Source: Streptomyces sp. NBC_01224
Lineage (GTDB): Bacteria > Actinomycetota > Actinomycetes > Streptomycetales > Streptomycetaceae
Assembly: GCF_036002945.1 (NCBI RefSeq)
Contig: NZ_CP108529.1
Location: 372,001-436,000, forward strand
Direction: 5' to 3'
DNA length: 64,000 nt
Position 1 is the first letter of the stretch; each line of letters opens with the position of its first letter. This document shows, in pieces, positions 44,227 through 52,803 of this stretch. The position numbers and the translations under genes are program-made. The notes under the pieces are model-generated. The model ran no database searches, was not told the origin of the DNA, and was given only the letters and a program-made list of their open reading frames with translations.

Positions 44227-45858
44227 ATGTCCAGAGCCACCGCGCTGCTTGTCTGTTCCGCCGTCGTCACGGCCGCCACCGCCGGCTGTTCCGGCGCGAC
44301 CGGGTCCCGGCCCGGCGGCGGCGCCCCCGCCTACACCGTCACCCCGAACTCCCCTGCGGCGAAGGGCTCCCTCGACTCCTTCACCTGGTCGCTGTACGCC
44401 GAGCCCTACACGCTCGACTACGCCCTCGCCTACGACTACCCGCCGAACACCGTGCTCGCCAACGTGTGCGAGCAGCTGTTGCGGGTCACCCCCGACATGA
44501 AGATCGAACCCGGGCTGGCCGTGAAGTACGCGAACCCGGACCCGAAAACCTGGGTGTACACCCTTCGACCGGATGTGAAGTTCCACGACGGATCGACCAT
44601 GACGGCGGACGACGTGGTCGCCTCCCTCAAACGCCACATGGATCCGGCCACCGGATCCCCGTGGGGCTCGTCCTTCAAGAACGTCGCCTCCATCAAGAAG
44701 AGCGGCCCGCTGGAGGTGACGATCCGGCTCAGCAAGCCCGACGCGCTCCTGAACGAACTCATGGCGGCCTCCCCCGGCACCGTCGAGAGCGCCGCCTTCC
44801 TGGCCAAGGCCGGCAAGGACTACGGCGGTCCCAAGGGCAAGGTCAACTGCACCGGCCCCTACGCGCTCGACAACTGGGCCCAGGGCGACAGCCTCACCCT
44901 GAAGAAGAACACCGCTTACTGGAACCGGTCGCTGACCCCCAAGACCGACACTGTGACATTCACCTTCATCGAGGACGCGTCCGCCCGCACCAACGCCTTC
45001 CTGTCCGGCACGGCCGACGGCGGCTACATGGTGCCCTCTTCCTCCCTCGCCCAGCTGCGCACCGGCTCGAAGGGCACGGTGTACTTCGGCCCCAACACGG
45101 CGGCCTCCGATCTCGCCGTGCTCGACTTCAAGGGCCCGCTCGGAGACCTCAAGGTCCGCCAGGCCCTCTCCATGGCCCTCGACCGCAAGAGCATCGTCAA
45201 GGCTGCCGCCGGCGGCATCGGCATTCCCGCGAAGGCGCCCGCCGCGCGCGGCGCGTGGGCGCTCGCGCCCGAGAAGGCCGACGACTACTTCAAGGCGCTG
45301 CCCGAGCCCGAATACGACGTGGCCGGCGCGAAGAAGCTGATCGCCGAGGCCGGTGCCACGGGGCGCAAGGTCACCCTCGTCACCAGCTCGCTCGCCCCGG
45401 AGATCAGCGTCGTGGCCAACGCCGTCCAGGCGGCCGGCAAGCAGATCGGCCTCGACGTCGAGCTGAAGGCCGTCGCCCCGGAGGCGTACAGCAGCATCTT
45501 CGTCGACCCCAGCGCCCGCAAGGGACTTGACCTCGTCATCACCAACGGGTATGACAACACACCCGATCCGCTGGAGTTCTACCAGTACCTGCGCACGGGC
45601 GACTTCGGCAACTACGGCAACTGGTCCGACGCCGAGTTCGACGCCGCCTTCGACAAGGCGAACGCGGAGCCCGATGCGGCGCGCCGCGCGGAACTGACCG
45701 CCGAACTCCAGCGCATCGCCGTGCGCGAGCTCCCGATCATCCCGCTGTACGAAGCCCCTTACTCGGTCTTCCTCGGCAGCCGGGTGACGGGCGCGCCGAC
45801 CGGCATCGCCCAGCTGTACTACCCATGGGCCGCGACGATCGGGGCCGCGCAGCAATGA
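44227..45858 (+). CDS. Peptide/nickel-type ABC transporter substrate-binding lipoprotein
   Basis: The product is 543 residues from ATG 44227 (TTG 44221 is in frame). The N-terminus RATALLVCSAVVTAATAGCS is a lipoprotein signal with Cys in the lipobox, so it is anchored outside the membrane. The SBP_bac_5 fold is clear: WSLYAEPYTLDYALAYDYPP, GLAVKYANPDPKTWVYTLRP, VKFHDGSTMTADDVVASLKR and YGNWSDAEFDAAFDKANAEP. It captures a peptide-like or other organic ligand and hands it to the permeases. It starts a five-gene operon with overlapping or closely spaced starts. Confidence 0.92.
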   Translation: MSRATALLVCSAVVTAATAGCSGATGSRPGGGAPAYTVTPNSPAAKGSLDSFTWSLYAEPYTLDYALAYDYPPNTVLANVCEQLLRVTPDMKIEPGLAVKYANPDPKTWVYTLRPDVKFHDGSTMTADDVVASLKRHMDPATGSPWGSSFKNVASIKKSGPLEVTIRLSKPDALLNELMAASPGTVESAAFLAKAGKDYGGPKGKVNCTGPYALDNWAQGDSLTLKKNTAYWNRSLTPKTDTVTFTFIEDASARTNAFLSGTADGGYMVPSSSLAQLRTGSKGTVYFGPNTAASDLAVLDFKGPLGDLKVRQALSMALDRKSIVKAAAGGIGIPAKAPAARGAWALAPEKADDYFKALPEPEYDVAGAKKLIAEAGATGRKVTLVTSSLAPEISVVANAVQAAGKQIGLDVELKAVAPEAYSSIFVDPSARKGLDLVITNGYDNTPDPLEFYQYLRTGDFGNYGNWSDAEFDAAFDKANAEPDAARRAELTAELQRIAVRELPIIPLYEAPYSVFLGSRVTGAPTGIAQLYYPWAATIGAAQQ

Positions 45859-46808
45859 CGCGCTATCTGATGAGCCGCCTCCTCGGCCTGACGACGGTAC
45901 TGCTCGTCACCTCGTTCATCGTCTTCGGCACCGTGCATCTCGCGCCGGGCGACCCGGTGACCTTCCTGCTCCACGGCCGCCCCGCGACCCCGGACGCGGT
46001 CGAGGCCCTGCGCGCGCAGTACCACCTGGACGACCCGCTGCCGGTCCAGTACACGAAGTGGCTCGGCGGCGTCCTGCACGGCGACTTCGGCCGCTCCACC
46101 CAGTTCCACCAGGACGTCGGCTCCCTCATCTCCTCCCGCCTGCCGGGCACCGCGCTGCTCGTCGGGTACGCGGCGCTGCTGGTCGGTGTCCTCGGAGTGA
46201 CGGGCGGCATCATGGCCGCCCTGCGCCCCGGGGCGGTGGACCGCGCAGTACTCCTCGGCACCGGCGTGGCCACAGCCACCCCCTCGTTCGTCAGCGCCAT
46301 CGCGCTCGTCTCGCTCTTCTCCGTCCAACTGGGCTGGTTTCCCGGGCCCGGAGGCACTCCCGAGGGCCTCGGCGACCGCCTCTATCATCTGACACTGCCC
46401 GCCTTCGCCCTGGCGATCACATTCGCCGGACTGCTGGCCCGGGTCACCCGGTCGGCAATGCTCGACGAACTCGGGCGCGAACACGTCGAGGTGGCGCGCG
46501 CCCGCGGTGTCGCGAGAGGCGCCGTGGTCCGCCGGCACGTGCTGCGCAACGCGATGGGCCCCATCGTCACCGTCGGCGGCACCATGCTCGCCGGCCTGCT
46601 GATCAGTACCTCGATCGTCGAAACCGCCTTCAACGTGTCCGGTATCGGCTCCCTGCTGGTGCAGTCGGTGACAGCCAAGGACTTCGCCGTCGTTCAGGCG
46701 ATCACCCTGCTCAGCGTGGCGGCGTTCGTCGTCGTCAACCTGATCGTCGACCTGCTCGTGCCGATTGTCGATCCCCGGCTGTCCCTCTACGGGGAGGCTT
46801 CCCGATGA
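45855..46808 (+). CDS. ABC transporter permease, DppB-type
   Basis: ATG 45855 overlaps the upstream stop (ATGA), giving 317 residues. Helix 1 is MTRYLMSRLLGLTTVLLVTS with VHLAPGDPVTFLL after it, as in DppB/OppB. The EAA-type loop that contacts the ATPase is EHVEVARARGVARGAVVRRH. Six membrane helices are predicted by eye. It overlaps the next gene by four bases. Confidence 0.92.
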   Translation: MTRYLMSRLLGLTTVLLVTSFIVFGTVHLAPGDPVTFLLHGRPATPDAVEALRAQYHLDDPLPVQYTKWLGGVLHGDFGRSTQFHQDVGSLISSRLPGTALLVGYAALLVGVLGVTGGIMAALRPGAVDRAVLLGTGVATATPSFVSAIALVSLFSVQLGWFPGPGGTPEGLGDRLYHLTLPAFALAITFAGLLARVTRSAMLDELGREHVEVARARGVARGAVVRRHVLRNAMGPIVTVGGTMLAGLLISTSIVETAFNVSGIGSLLVQSVTAKDFAVVQAITLLSVAAFVVVNLIVDLLVPIVDPRLSLYGEASR

Positions 46809-47692
46809 CCACCACCGTCTCCCCCGCGTCCCCCTCCCCGGGTGCGCTACGCCGCCGCCGGGGCCTGCGCGGACTGCGGGTTCTCGGCCAGGGCCCACTG
46901 TTCACGGCAAGCGTCGTCGTACTCGCGGCGCTCGTCCTGATCGCGGTCCTTGCCCCCGTGCTCGCACCGTACGACCCCGACGTGCTCGACTTGTCAGCGA
47001 GCCTGACGGGAACCAGCGGTGACCATCTCCTCGGCACCGACCAGTCGGGCCGCGACATCCTGTCGAGGCTCATCCACGGAGCGCGGACGGGCCTGCTCGG
47101 ACCACTCCTCGTGGTCGGCGTCTCGACCCTCCTGGGCACGCTCATCGGCATGGTCGCCGCCTGGCGCGGTGGCTGGGCCGATGCCCTGCTGTCCCGGTCG
47201 ATGGACCTGGCCTTCGCGATTCCCGGACTGCTGCTGGCCATCCTTCTGGTAGCTGTCCTCGGCTCGGGCATGGCCGCGCCCGTGATCGCCATGGCCGTGG
47301 CCTACACCCCGTACGTCGGACGCCTGGTCCGAGGTATCGCCCGCCAGGAGAAGGCCCGCGCCTACATCGAGTCCTACCGCGTGCAGGGCTGGTCGGGCTG
47401 GACGATCTGCCTGCGTCATCTGCTGCCGAACATCGCACCCACCGTGTTCGCGCAGTCCGCGATGAACTTCGGCTACGTACTGATGGATCTGGCCGCGCTG
47501 TCCTTCCTCGGGTTCGGGGTGCAGCCGCCCACGGCCGACTGGGGAGCCATGATCAACGAAGGCCAGTCGGCGATCCAGCAGGGGGCGATGCTGCCCGCGC
47601 TCGCGCCGTCCGCGTGCATCGTCCTCGCCGTGGTCGCCTTCGGCATCGTCGGCGAAGGGCTCGCCGACCGAATCGCGAAGCGGGAGCGGTGA
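46805..47692 (+). CDS. ABC transporter permease, DppC-type
   Basis: The product is 295 residues from ATG 46805, overlapping the DppB-type stop. It has the OppC N-terminal helix and the family segment HLLGTDQSGRDILSRLIHGA. The EAA loop is RAYIESYRVQGWSGWTICLR with HLLPNIAPTVFAQ. It pairs with the DppB-type protein to form the pore. Confidence 0.92.
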   Translation: MTTTVSPASPSPGALRRRRGLRGLRVLGQGPLFTASVVVLAALVLIAVLAPVLAPYDPDVLDLSASLTGTSGDHLLGTDQSGRDILSRLIHGARTGLLGPLLVVGVSTLLGTLIGMVAAWRGGWADALLSRSMDLAFAIPGLLLAILLVAVLGSGMAAPVIAMAVAYTPYVGRLVRGIARQEKARAYIESYRVQGWSGWTICLRHLLPNIAPTVFAQSAMNFGYVLMDLAALSFLGFGVQPPTADWGAMINEGQSAIQQGAMLPALAPSACIVLAVVAFGIVGEGLADRIAKRER

Positions 47693-47697
47693 GTCCC

Positions 47698-48678
47698 ATG
47701 ACCGAGTATGAAACCCCCGCCCTGGAGATCGACGGGCTCGGCGTCCGTCTGCCCGGCGAGCAGGCGGCCCGGCCCATCCTCGACGGCGTCACGCTGCGGG
47801 TCGAGGCCGGCGAGACCGTCGGCCTGGTCGGCGAGTCCGGCTCGGGCAAGTCGGTCGCGTGCCGCAGCGTGCTCGGGCTGCTGCCGCCTCGGGCGCGAAC
47901 GAGTGGTGAGGTGCGGGTCGCGGGCCACGACGTCCTGACCATGAACCGCGCCGAACTGGCCGGGCTGCGCGCCAGACAGGTTGCGATGATCTTCCAGGAC
48001 CCGCGCGCGTCCGTGAACCCGCTGCGCCGCGTAGGCGACTTCCTCACCGAGGGACTGCGCGGTGCGGGAACCCCCGCCGCCGCGGCCGAGAACCGGGCCG
48101 AGGAACTCCTCGACGCGGTGGGCATCCGCGATCCGCGGGGCGCGCTGCGCCGCTACCCGCACCAGTTCTCCGGCGGAATGCTCCAGCGCGTGGTCATTGC
48201 GGCTGCCCTCGCGGGCGAGCCCGCCCTTCTGGTCGCCGACGAGCCGACCACCGCCCTCGATGTCACCACCCAGGCGGAGATCATCGCGATCCTCACTCGC
48301 CTCCAGGCCGCACGTGGCACCGGAATGCTCTTCGTCACCCACGACCTCGAACTGGCCTCGGCGATCTGCGACCGCGTGTACGTCATGTACGCGGGCCGGA
48401 TCGTCGAAACCAGCGGCACCGACGCGCTGTTCGACCGCCCACGCCACCCGTACACGGCGGGACTCCTCGCCTGCACGCCCCGTATCGAGACCGGAGCCGC
48501 CGCCCCACGCCCCATCCCGGGCCGACCCGTCTCCCTCGCCGAGGCCCCACCAGGGTGCGCCTTCGCAGCGCGCTGCGCCCATGCGCAGCCGCGCTGTTCC
48601 GAGGAGACGCCCGAACTTGCGCACCACGGCGACGGGCTCGCCGCGTGCCACCGCGCCGACGAAGGGATCAAACTGTGA
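47698..48678 (+). CDS. ABC transporter ATP-binding protein, DppD-type
   Basis: The product is 326 residues from ATG 47698. Walker A is GLVGESGSGKSVACRS, the Q-loop is MIFQDPRASVNPL, the signature is QFSGGMLQRV, Walker B is LLVADEPTTALDVTTQ and the switch His is in FVTHDLELA. The C-terminal oligopeptide-transporter extension with four Cys (GCAFAARCAHAQPRC, AACHRAD) is present and in related proteins binds a cluster or metal. GTGA overlaps the next gene. Confidence 0.93.
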   Translation: MTEYETPALEIDGLGVRLPGEQAARPILDGVTLRVEAGETVGLVGESGSGKSVACRSVLGLLPPRARTSGEVRVAGHDVLTMNRAELAGLRARQVAMIFQDPRASVNPLRRVGDFLTEGLRGAGTPAAAAENRAEELLDAVGIRDPRGALRRYPHQFSGGMLQRVVIAAALAGEPALLVADEPTTALDVTTQAEIIAILTRLQAARGTGMLFVTHDLELASAICDRVYVMYAGRIVETSGTDALFDRPRHPYTAGLLACTPRIETGAAAPRPIPGRPVSLAEAPPGCAFAARCAHAQPRCSEETPELAHHGDGLAACHRADEGIKL

Positions 48679-49487
48679 CCGGGGCAACCGGGGAACTCGT
48701 CGTTCAGAGGCTGTGCAAGCGGTACGGAGACCACACGGCGGTGGAGGACGTGTCCTTCACCCTGCCGCCGGGCTCCTCCCTCGGCATCGTCGGCGAATCC
48801 GGCAGCGGCAAGACCACGACGGTGCGGATGCTCGTCGGCCTGGAGCGCCCCGACGGCGGCACCATCCGCATCGGTGGACGTGACCGCTCGGCGCCCGCCC
48901 GGGGCAGAGCCGAGCGACTCGCCCGCGCACGCGAGATCCAGATGGTCTTCCAGGATCCGTACCTGTCCCTCGATCCGCGGGTGACCGTGGGCCGGTGCGT
49001 CGAGGAGGTCCTGCGCCTCCACTTCCCGATGGAGGCGACGGCCCGGCAGGAGCGCGTCGCCGAACTCCTCGACCAGGTCGGGCTCGGCGAACGGGAGGCG
49101 GCCGCCCTGCCCGGCAAGCTGTCCGGCGGCCAGCGCCAGCGCGTGGCGATCGCCCGCGCGCTGGCCGCCGAACCGCGCGTCCTCGTCCTCGACGAGGCCG
49201 TGGCGGCCTTGGACGTGTCCATTCAGGCGCAGGTCCTCGAACTCCTGGGCACCATCCGGCACGAGGTCGGCATCGGCTTCCTCTTCGTCACCCATGACCT
49301 CGCCGTCGTCCGGCACATCACCGACGAGGTGATGGTCCTCAGGGAGGGACAGGTGGTGGAGGCGGGCCCCACGACCGAGATCCTGGACGCGCCTCACCAC
49401 CCCTACACACGTCTGCTGCTCAGCTCCGTCCCCCGACGCGGCTGGAACCCCGCCGACGCCGCGGCTGCCCGCCGCTCCCTCGATTGA
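48675..49487 (+). CDS. ABC transporter ATP-binding protein, DppF-type
   Basis: GTG 48675 overlaps the previous stop (GTGA) and gives 270 residues. Walker A is GIVGESGSGKTTTVRM, the Q-loop is MVFQDPYLSLDPR, the signature is KLSGGQRQRVAIARAL, Walker B is VLVLDEAVAALDVS and the switch His is in FVTHDLAVV. It lacks the C-terminal Cys extension, ending GWNPADAAAARRSLD, and is shorter than typical DppF (~320). It is the last gene of the importer operon. Confidence 0.92.
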   Translation: MTGATGELVVQRLCKRYGDHTAVEDVSFTLPPGSSLGIVGESGSGKTTTVRMLVGLERPDGGTIRIGGRDRSAPARGRAERLARAREIQMVFQDPYLSLDPRVTVGRCVEEVLRLHFPMEATARQERVAELLDQVGLGEREAAALPGKLSGGQRQRVAIARALAAEPRVLVLDEAVAALDVSIQAQVLELLGTIRHEVGIGFLFVTHDLAVVRHITDEVMVLREGQVVEAGPTTEILDAPHHPYTRLLLSSVPRRGWNPADAAAARRSLD

Positions 49488-49499
49488 CCAACCCGATCC

Positions 49500-49722
49500 G
49501 AGCCCCGGACGCCTCGGCGTCCCTCAACTTCCCGCCGAGGGCCTGGAGGCCCTCGGCCTGGGCGCGGACGACCAGCTCGTCGATGAGCCGGTCATTCACG
49601 GCCCGCGCCGGCTGCGGCCCGGCCGCCTCAACAGATTCGGCCTCGGTCATGTTGTTGCCGGTCATCGACGCATCTTCCTTGATGGGAGTGACACCGAACG
49701 ATTCACGGTTCTCGGCCTGCAT
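49500..49722 (-). pseudogene. IS256-family (mutator-type) transposase N-terminal relic
   Basis: From about 49722 the complement reads MQAENRESFGVTP, then AGPQPARAVNDRLIDELVVR and AQAEGLQALGGKLRDAE. This is the start of Streptomyces IS256-type transposases. The sequence is cut at about 49500, where the ABC operon ends, and lacks the whole catalytic domain. A perfect 10-bp hairpin GCCGAGGGCC-tgga-GGCCCTCGGC lies inside it at 49534-49557, and a smaller one (GACGCCtcGGCGTC) at 49508-49521. Confidence 0.7.
49534..49557 (+). terminator. Hairpin past the ABC operon, candidate terminator
   Basis: A perfect 10-bp stem with a four-base loop lies 47 bases after the DppF-type stop. It falls inside the IS256 relic, so it may simply be old coding sequence, but it is stable enough to end the ABC transcript. 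Confidence 0.5.
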
Positions 49723-50152
49723 CGTGGATCGTTCACCCTCGTATGTACGGGGCGAAGTGAGCTGTCCGATACGGAGTGGGCTCGGATGGAGAGCGGCACT
49801 TGTCGCGAAACGTCGGGCGGGATGGGCGGTGAAAGTGTCACCGGAAGGTGATCAAGGGGAGGATTCACTTGGCCGGTGAGGGCGGTCGACGCCCGCTGGA
49901 CCTACTGGTCACACCAAGCTGTGGGGTGACGGCTCGCAGAGGATCCTCGTTCTGGAACGGTTGCGTGTGCCCAGACCGACCGGCGGGCGTCCACGCGCGT
50001 CCCGGCTGCTGACCGCCGACAAAGCGTACTAGCCACGTCGTCACCGCCGTTACCTGCGGCGGCGTCAGATCGGGCTTGCGGTTTCCGCTGCGTCAACTCC
50101 TACGGTCGTCCATGTGGCCGGAGAGACCGGCCCGGCGATGGGAGGCACGGCA
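49723..50152. other. Region with an IS5 relic before the TipA-like gene
   Basis: Apart from the IS5 fragment at 49960-50090, no gene is seen. The part before 49900 may include the IS256 terminal region, but I cannot match an inverted repeat. The promoter for the TipA-like gene should be just before 50150. Confidence 0.4.
49960..50090 (+). pseudogene. IS5-family transposase fragment
   Basis: The plus strand reads RVPRPTGGRPRARP and, after a frame change, LLTADKAY, a TAG stop, then PRRHRRYLRRRQIG. This matches the DDE-region segment (normally ...ADKAYSSR.HRRYLRRRGI) of IS5-group transposases of Streptomyces. It is about 45 codons long and carries an amber stop and a frameshift, so it is dead. 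Confidence 0.65.
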
Positions 50153-50914
50153 ATGGCCTGGTCGATCGCGGATGTGGCCCGGATGTCCGGGGTGACATCC
50201 CGGACGCTGCGGCATTACGACGAGATCGGACTGCTGCCGCCTGCGCGGATCGGAAGCAACGGGCACCGCTACTACGAAGAGGCCGATCTGCTGCGGCTGC
50301 AGCAGATCCTGCTGATGCGGGAGTTGGACCTGGGACTGCGCGAGATCCAGGCGGTTCTGGACAGCCAGGTCGACCAGGTGACTGTGTTGCGCGAGCACCA
50401 CCGGCGGCTGCTCAGGGAGCGTGACCGGCTGGAGACGCTCGTCCGCACGGTCGGGCGGACCATCGCCGAATTGGAGGAGGGGAAGGACAACAACGACATG
50501 GCAAGGATCAACAGGCCGGAGAACCTGTTCGAGGGATTCGAGCACTACTCGGCTGAGGCCGAGGTGCGCGAGCGGTGGCCGAAGGCGTGGGAGCAGTCCC
50601 GACAGGCCATCGAGACGATGACCGCCGAGGATCAGGAGCAGTGGCAGCGTGAGGTCACGGCACAGATGATCCGTATTGCGGAGTTCATGGTGGCCGGCAC
50701 ACCGGTTGCCGATCCTGCGGTGCAGGTCGAAGTGGACGCCCACTACCAGGGCGTCTGCCAGTTCTGGACCCCGGACGCGGCCGCCTACAAGGGACTGGGA
50801 CAGACCTACGTCGATGACCCGCAGATCCGTGCGAACTACGACAAGATCGCCGACGGGCTGGCCGTCTACCAGCGCGACGCGATGGTCGTCTACGCCGATG
50901 CGCGACTGAACTGA
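50153..50914 (+). CDS. MerR-family regulator with TipAS-type effector domain
   Basis: ATG 50153 follows GGGAGG by ten bases and gives 253 residues, the size of TipAL. The MerR helix-turn-helix is WSIADVARMSGVTSRTLRHY with the wing LPPARIGSNGHRYYEEADLL. A dimerising helix follows (about residues 70-115). The C-terminal ~135 residues are a TipAS antibiotic-recognition domain: FEGFEHYSAEAEVRERWPKA, WEQSRQAIETMTAEDQEQWQ, DAHYQGVCQFWTPDAAAYKG and YDKIADGLAVYQRDAM. TipA proteins sense thiopeptides and other ligands and activate transcription, usually of their own gene. An 8-bp hairpin follows the stop. Confidence 0.93.
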   Translation: MAWSIADVARMSGVTSRTLRHYDEIGLLPPARIGSNGHRYYEEADLLRLQQILLMRELDLGLREIQAVLDSQVDQVTVLREHHRRLLRERDRLETLVRTVGRTIAELEEGKDNNDMARINRPENLFEGFEHYSAEAEVRERWPKAWEQSRQAIETMTAEDQEQWQREVTAQMIRIAEFMVAGTPVADPAVQVEVDAHYQGVCQFWTPDAAAYKGLGQTYVDDPQIRANYDKIADGLAVYQRDAMVVYADARLN

Positions 50915-50929
50915 CCGCCGGCTCACACT

Positions 50930-50953
50930 GCCGGGGGGCTGCAGACCCCCGGC
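50930..50953 (+). terminator. Terminator after the TipA-like gene
   Basis: GCCGGGGG (50930-50937) and CCCCCGGC (50946-50953) form a perfect 8-bp stem with an eight-base loop, 15 bases after the stop. Confidence 0.7.
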
Positions 50954-51115
50954 GACAAGCAACTCTCTCCTACGGCTACGGCCGCTGGCACATGCCGTCG
51001 GGCAAGCTCGACCGGGGCGAGTCCCTGAGCGCCGGGGCCGCGCGGGAGCTGCTGGAAGAAACCGGTGTCGTAGGCAGGTTGGATGCGGTCGTGTGTTCGG
51101 TCGGACAGCCCCTGC
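50950..51115 (+). pseudogene. Nudix hydrolase fragment
   Basis: The plus strand encodes YGYGRWHMPSGKLDRGESLS then AGAARELLEETGVVGRLDAV. The Nudix box is complete (G-x5-E-x7-RE-x2-EE-x-G). The protein lacks its N-terminal strands and everything after about 55 residues, where the sequence changes near the convergent methyltransferase end. A start at ATG 50992 is possible but would give a non-functional piece. Confidence 0.7.
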
Positions 51116-51763
51116 CTAGGCTTTGCGGGCAAGCAGTTGAATCTCCTGGAACTGCCGCCGGTCGGTTGGCTGAGGTTCGCGAACCATCCGGGCCACCTCG
51201 GCCAACCCGGACTTGCGCAGCATCGCGGCAAGGTGATCAGGCCACCACCGATAGGCCGGCGCGACTGTGTGATCGAAGACCTGCGTCGGGTGAGACGGAT
51301 CATCGCTTGCCGAAAAGCCGACCAGAAGGTGGCCGCCAGGTGCCAGCACACGGTGGAACTCCGCCAGGATGACGGGGAGTTCTTGCGGCGGAGTGTGGAT
51401 GATGGACCAACGTGAGAGTACGCCGCCCAACATGCCGTCAGCGATGTCCAACGCGGCCATCGAGCCCACGTCGAACCGCAGGCCCGGATAGGCCTGTCGA
51501 GCCAACTTGATCATCGCGGGAGAGGTATCAACGCCGAACGGCGCCAGCCCCAGCTCGTCCAGATAAGCGGTGATATGGCCAGGTCCACACCCCAGGTCCG
51601 CGACCTGACCGTCCCCGCTCGCACTTGCGACCTCGGCGAAGGCACCCAAGATCGCGCGGTCCAGGGGACTGTCACGCAGCGTGTCGCGGAACAGCTGCGC
51701 GTAGGTGGGGGCAGCAGCGTCATAAGCCTCGCGGGTGGCACTGAGGGCATCGTGTTCGACCAT
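51116..51763 (-). CDS. Class I SAM-dependent methyltransferase
   Basis: From ATG 51763 (MVEHDALSATREAYDAAAPT) the product is 215 residues, as in UbiE/type-11 methyltransferases of actinomycetes. Motif I is VADLGCGPGHITAYL, motif II region GVDTSPAMIKLARQAYPGL, post-motif GGVLSRWSIIHTPPQELPVI and FHRVLAPGGHLLVGF. The longer frame reaching 52066 lacks homology before this start. The acceptor is unknown. It is convergent with the Nudix relic. Confidence 0.9.
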   Translation of the reverse strand: MVEHDALSATREAYDAAAPTYAQLFRDTLRDSPLDRAILGAFAEVASASGDGQVADLGCGPGHITAYLDELGLAPFGVDTSPAMIKLARQAYPGLRFDVGSMAALDIADGMLGGVLSRWSIIHTPPQELPVILAEFHRVLAPGGHLLVGFSASDDPSHPTQVFDHTVAPAYRWWPDHLAAMLRKSGLAEVARMVREPQPTDRRQFQEIQLLARKA

Positions 51764-52233
51764 GCTCGCAACAGTAGTTCCTGGCCCCGAGGCGAGCCGA
51801 GAGAAGCACGATCTTCCCTCCCGCCCGTTCGCCCGGGCTGTCGCCGGTTCGGAGAAGCCTGGGTCCGCCGCCCGATGCTGCACGTCAACCCCAAGACGCT
51901 GCCCCACCTCGCGGAGCTGGAGACCGGCCTTCCCGCCCGCCGAGCACGCGCCGAAGCCGAGGGCCGGGTCGGTGAGATCGAAGGCATCGACCTCACCTTC
52001 ACGTTCCTTCGGGCGAAGGGACTGGCCCCAACGTCGAGCCCAGCGAACGCCTGTCGACCTCGGCATCCCTGCACACCGTACGAAGGAGTCGGGATGACCT
52101 TCCCCAGGCCGATGCTTGGAAGCAACCAGCTGTCATCGGAGGACGATGCCGATGCCTCAGCTCCGGGCGGACCGGTGACCCGCTCCGCGCTCGCCCTCAA
52201 CAACCAGTGGAAGTTGTCTTCACTGAGGAAACC
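51764..52233. other. Region with a recombinase-associated relic
   Basis: Between the methyltransferase start and the DinB end no intact gene is seen. Plus-strand 51873-52030 carries the fragment described separately. The remainder contains the methyltransferase promoter region and no recognised sequence. Confidence 0.35.
51873..52030 (+). pseudogene. N-terminal fragment of a mobile-element protein (integrase/recombinase-associated, tentative)
   Basis: The frame reads PMLHVNPKTLPHLAELETGL, then PARRARAEAEGRVGEIEGID and LTFTFLRAKG. This resembles the conserved opening of a Streptomyces mobile-element protein that I associate with site-specific recombinases, but I cannot verify that. It stops abruptly, with no catalytic residues. 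Treat the family as a guess; the relic nature is clearer. Confidence 0.4.
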
Positions 52234-52803
52234 TCACTGGCCTACCCTTCCGTCGATGCGCTCGCGCAACAGGTCGGCGTGCCCGCAGTGGCGGGCGTAC
52301 TCCTCGATCCTGTGCACCATCAGTTCCCGAACTGAGGTCCCGTCCTTCCCCAGACGCTCGCTCAGATCCGGGTGCCTGGCCAGCGCGGCGTCGGTCTCGG
52401 CCTGCTCACAATCCAGAGCGGAGTACGCAGCATCGACCTCGGCCTGCTCGGCGACGGCTCCGTCGAAGTCCGCGTCCTTCTCGCCGTACAGCTTCACCAG
52501 TGGATCACCGTCGCTGATCCAGTTCCGCCAGTCCCGTTCCACTTCGGCGAGGTGTCGAAGCAGACCGAGCAGCGACATCGTCGACGGCGGAACCGACCGA
52601 CGGGCCAACTGTTCCGCATCCAGACCCTCGCACTTCATCCGCAGGGTCATGCGGTAGTCCGCCAGGAAGTCCCGCAGCGTCGCGAGCTCGCCGTCCGAAC
52701 TGACTCCTTCGCTGTTGCGCGGGTCGTCGTCCGGGTCAGCCCACATGTCGGGGTGGACGGTTGCTCGGCTCCATCGACCGGGTTGATCACTCATGCGTTC
52801 CAT
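52234..52803 (-). CDS. DinB/DUF664-family protein
   Basis: From ATG 52803 the product is 189 residues; ATG 52794 is an alternative. It has the DinB-like four-helix pattern: TLRDFLADYRMTLRMKCEGL, DAEQLARRSVPPSTMSLLGL, LRHLAEVERDWRNW with the metal-type His, and VRELMVHRIEEYARHCGHAD with the second His pair, then LLRERIDGRVGQ. Members are putative thiol- or metal-dependent transferases; the substrate is unknown. The frame is open upstream to 53019 and reads CDPSAFAQVAGYVGHMSGML there, which could be a further relic or an N-terminal extension. Confidence 0.87.
   Translation of the reverse strand: MERMSDQPGRWSRATVHPDMWADPDDDPRNSEGVSSDGELATLRDFLADYRMTLRMKCEGLDAEQLARRSVPPSTMSLLGLLRHLAEVERDWRNWISDGDPLVKLYGEKDADFDGAVAEQAEVDAAYSALDCEQAETDAALARHPDLSERLGKDGTSVRELMVHRIEEYARHCGHADLLRERIDGRVGQ

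Noticed and set aside
43003-45855. A 950-codon minus-strand open frame across the lacI and substrate-binding genes
   Set aside because: It runs antisense to the lipoprotein gene and out of frame with lacI. Both real genes have clear domains.
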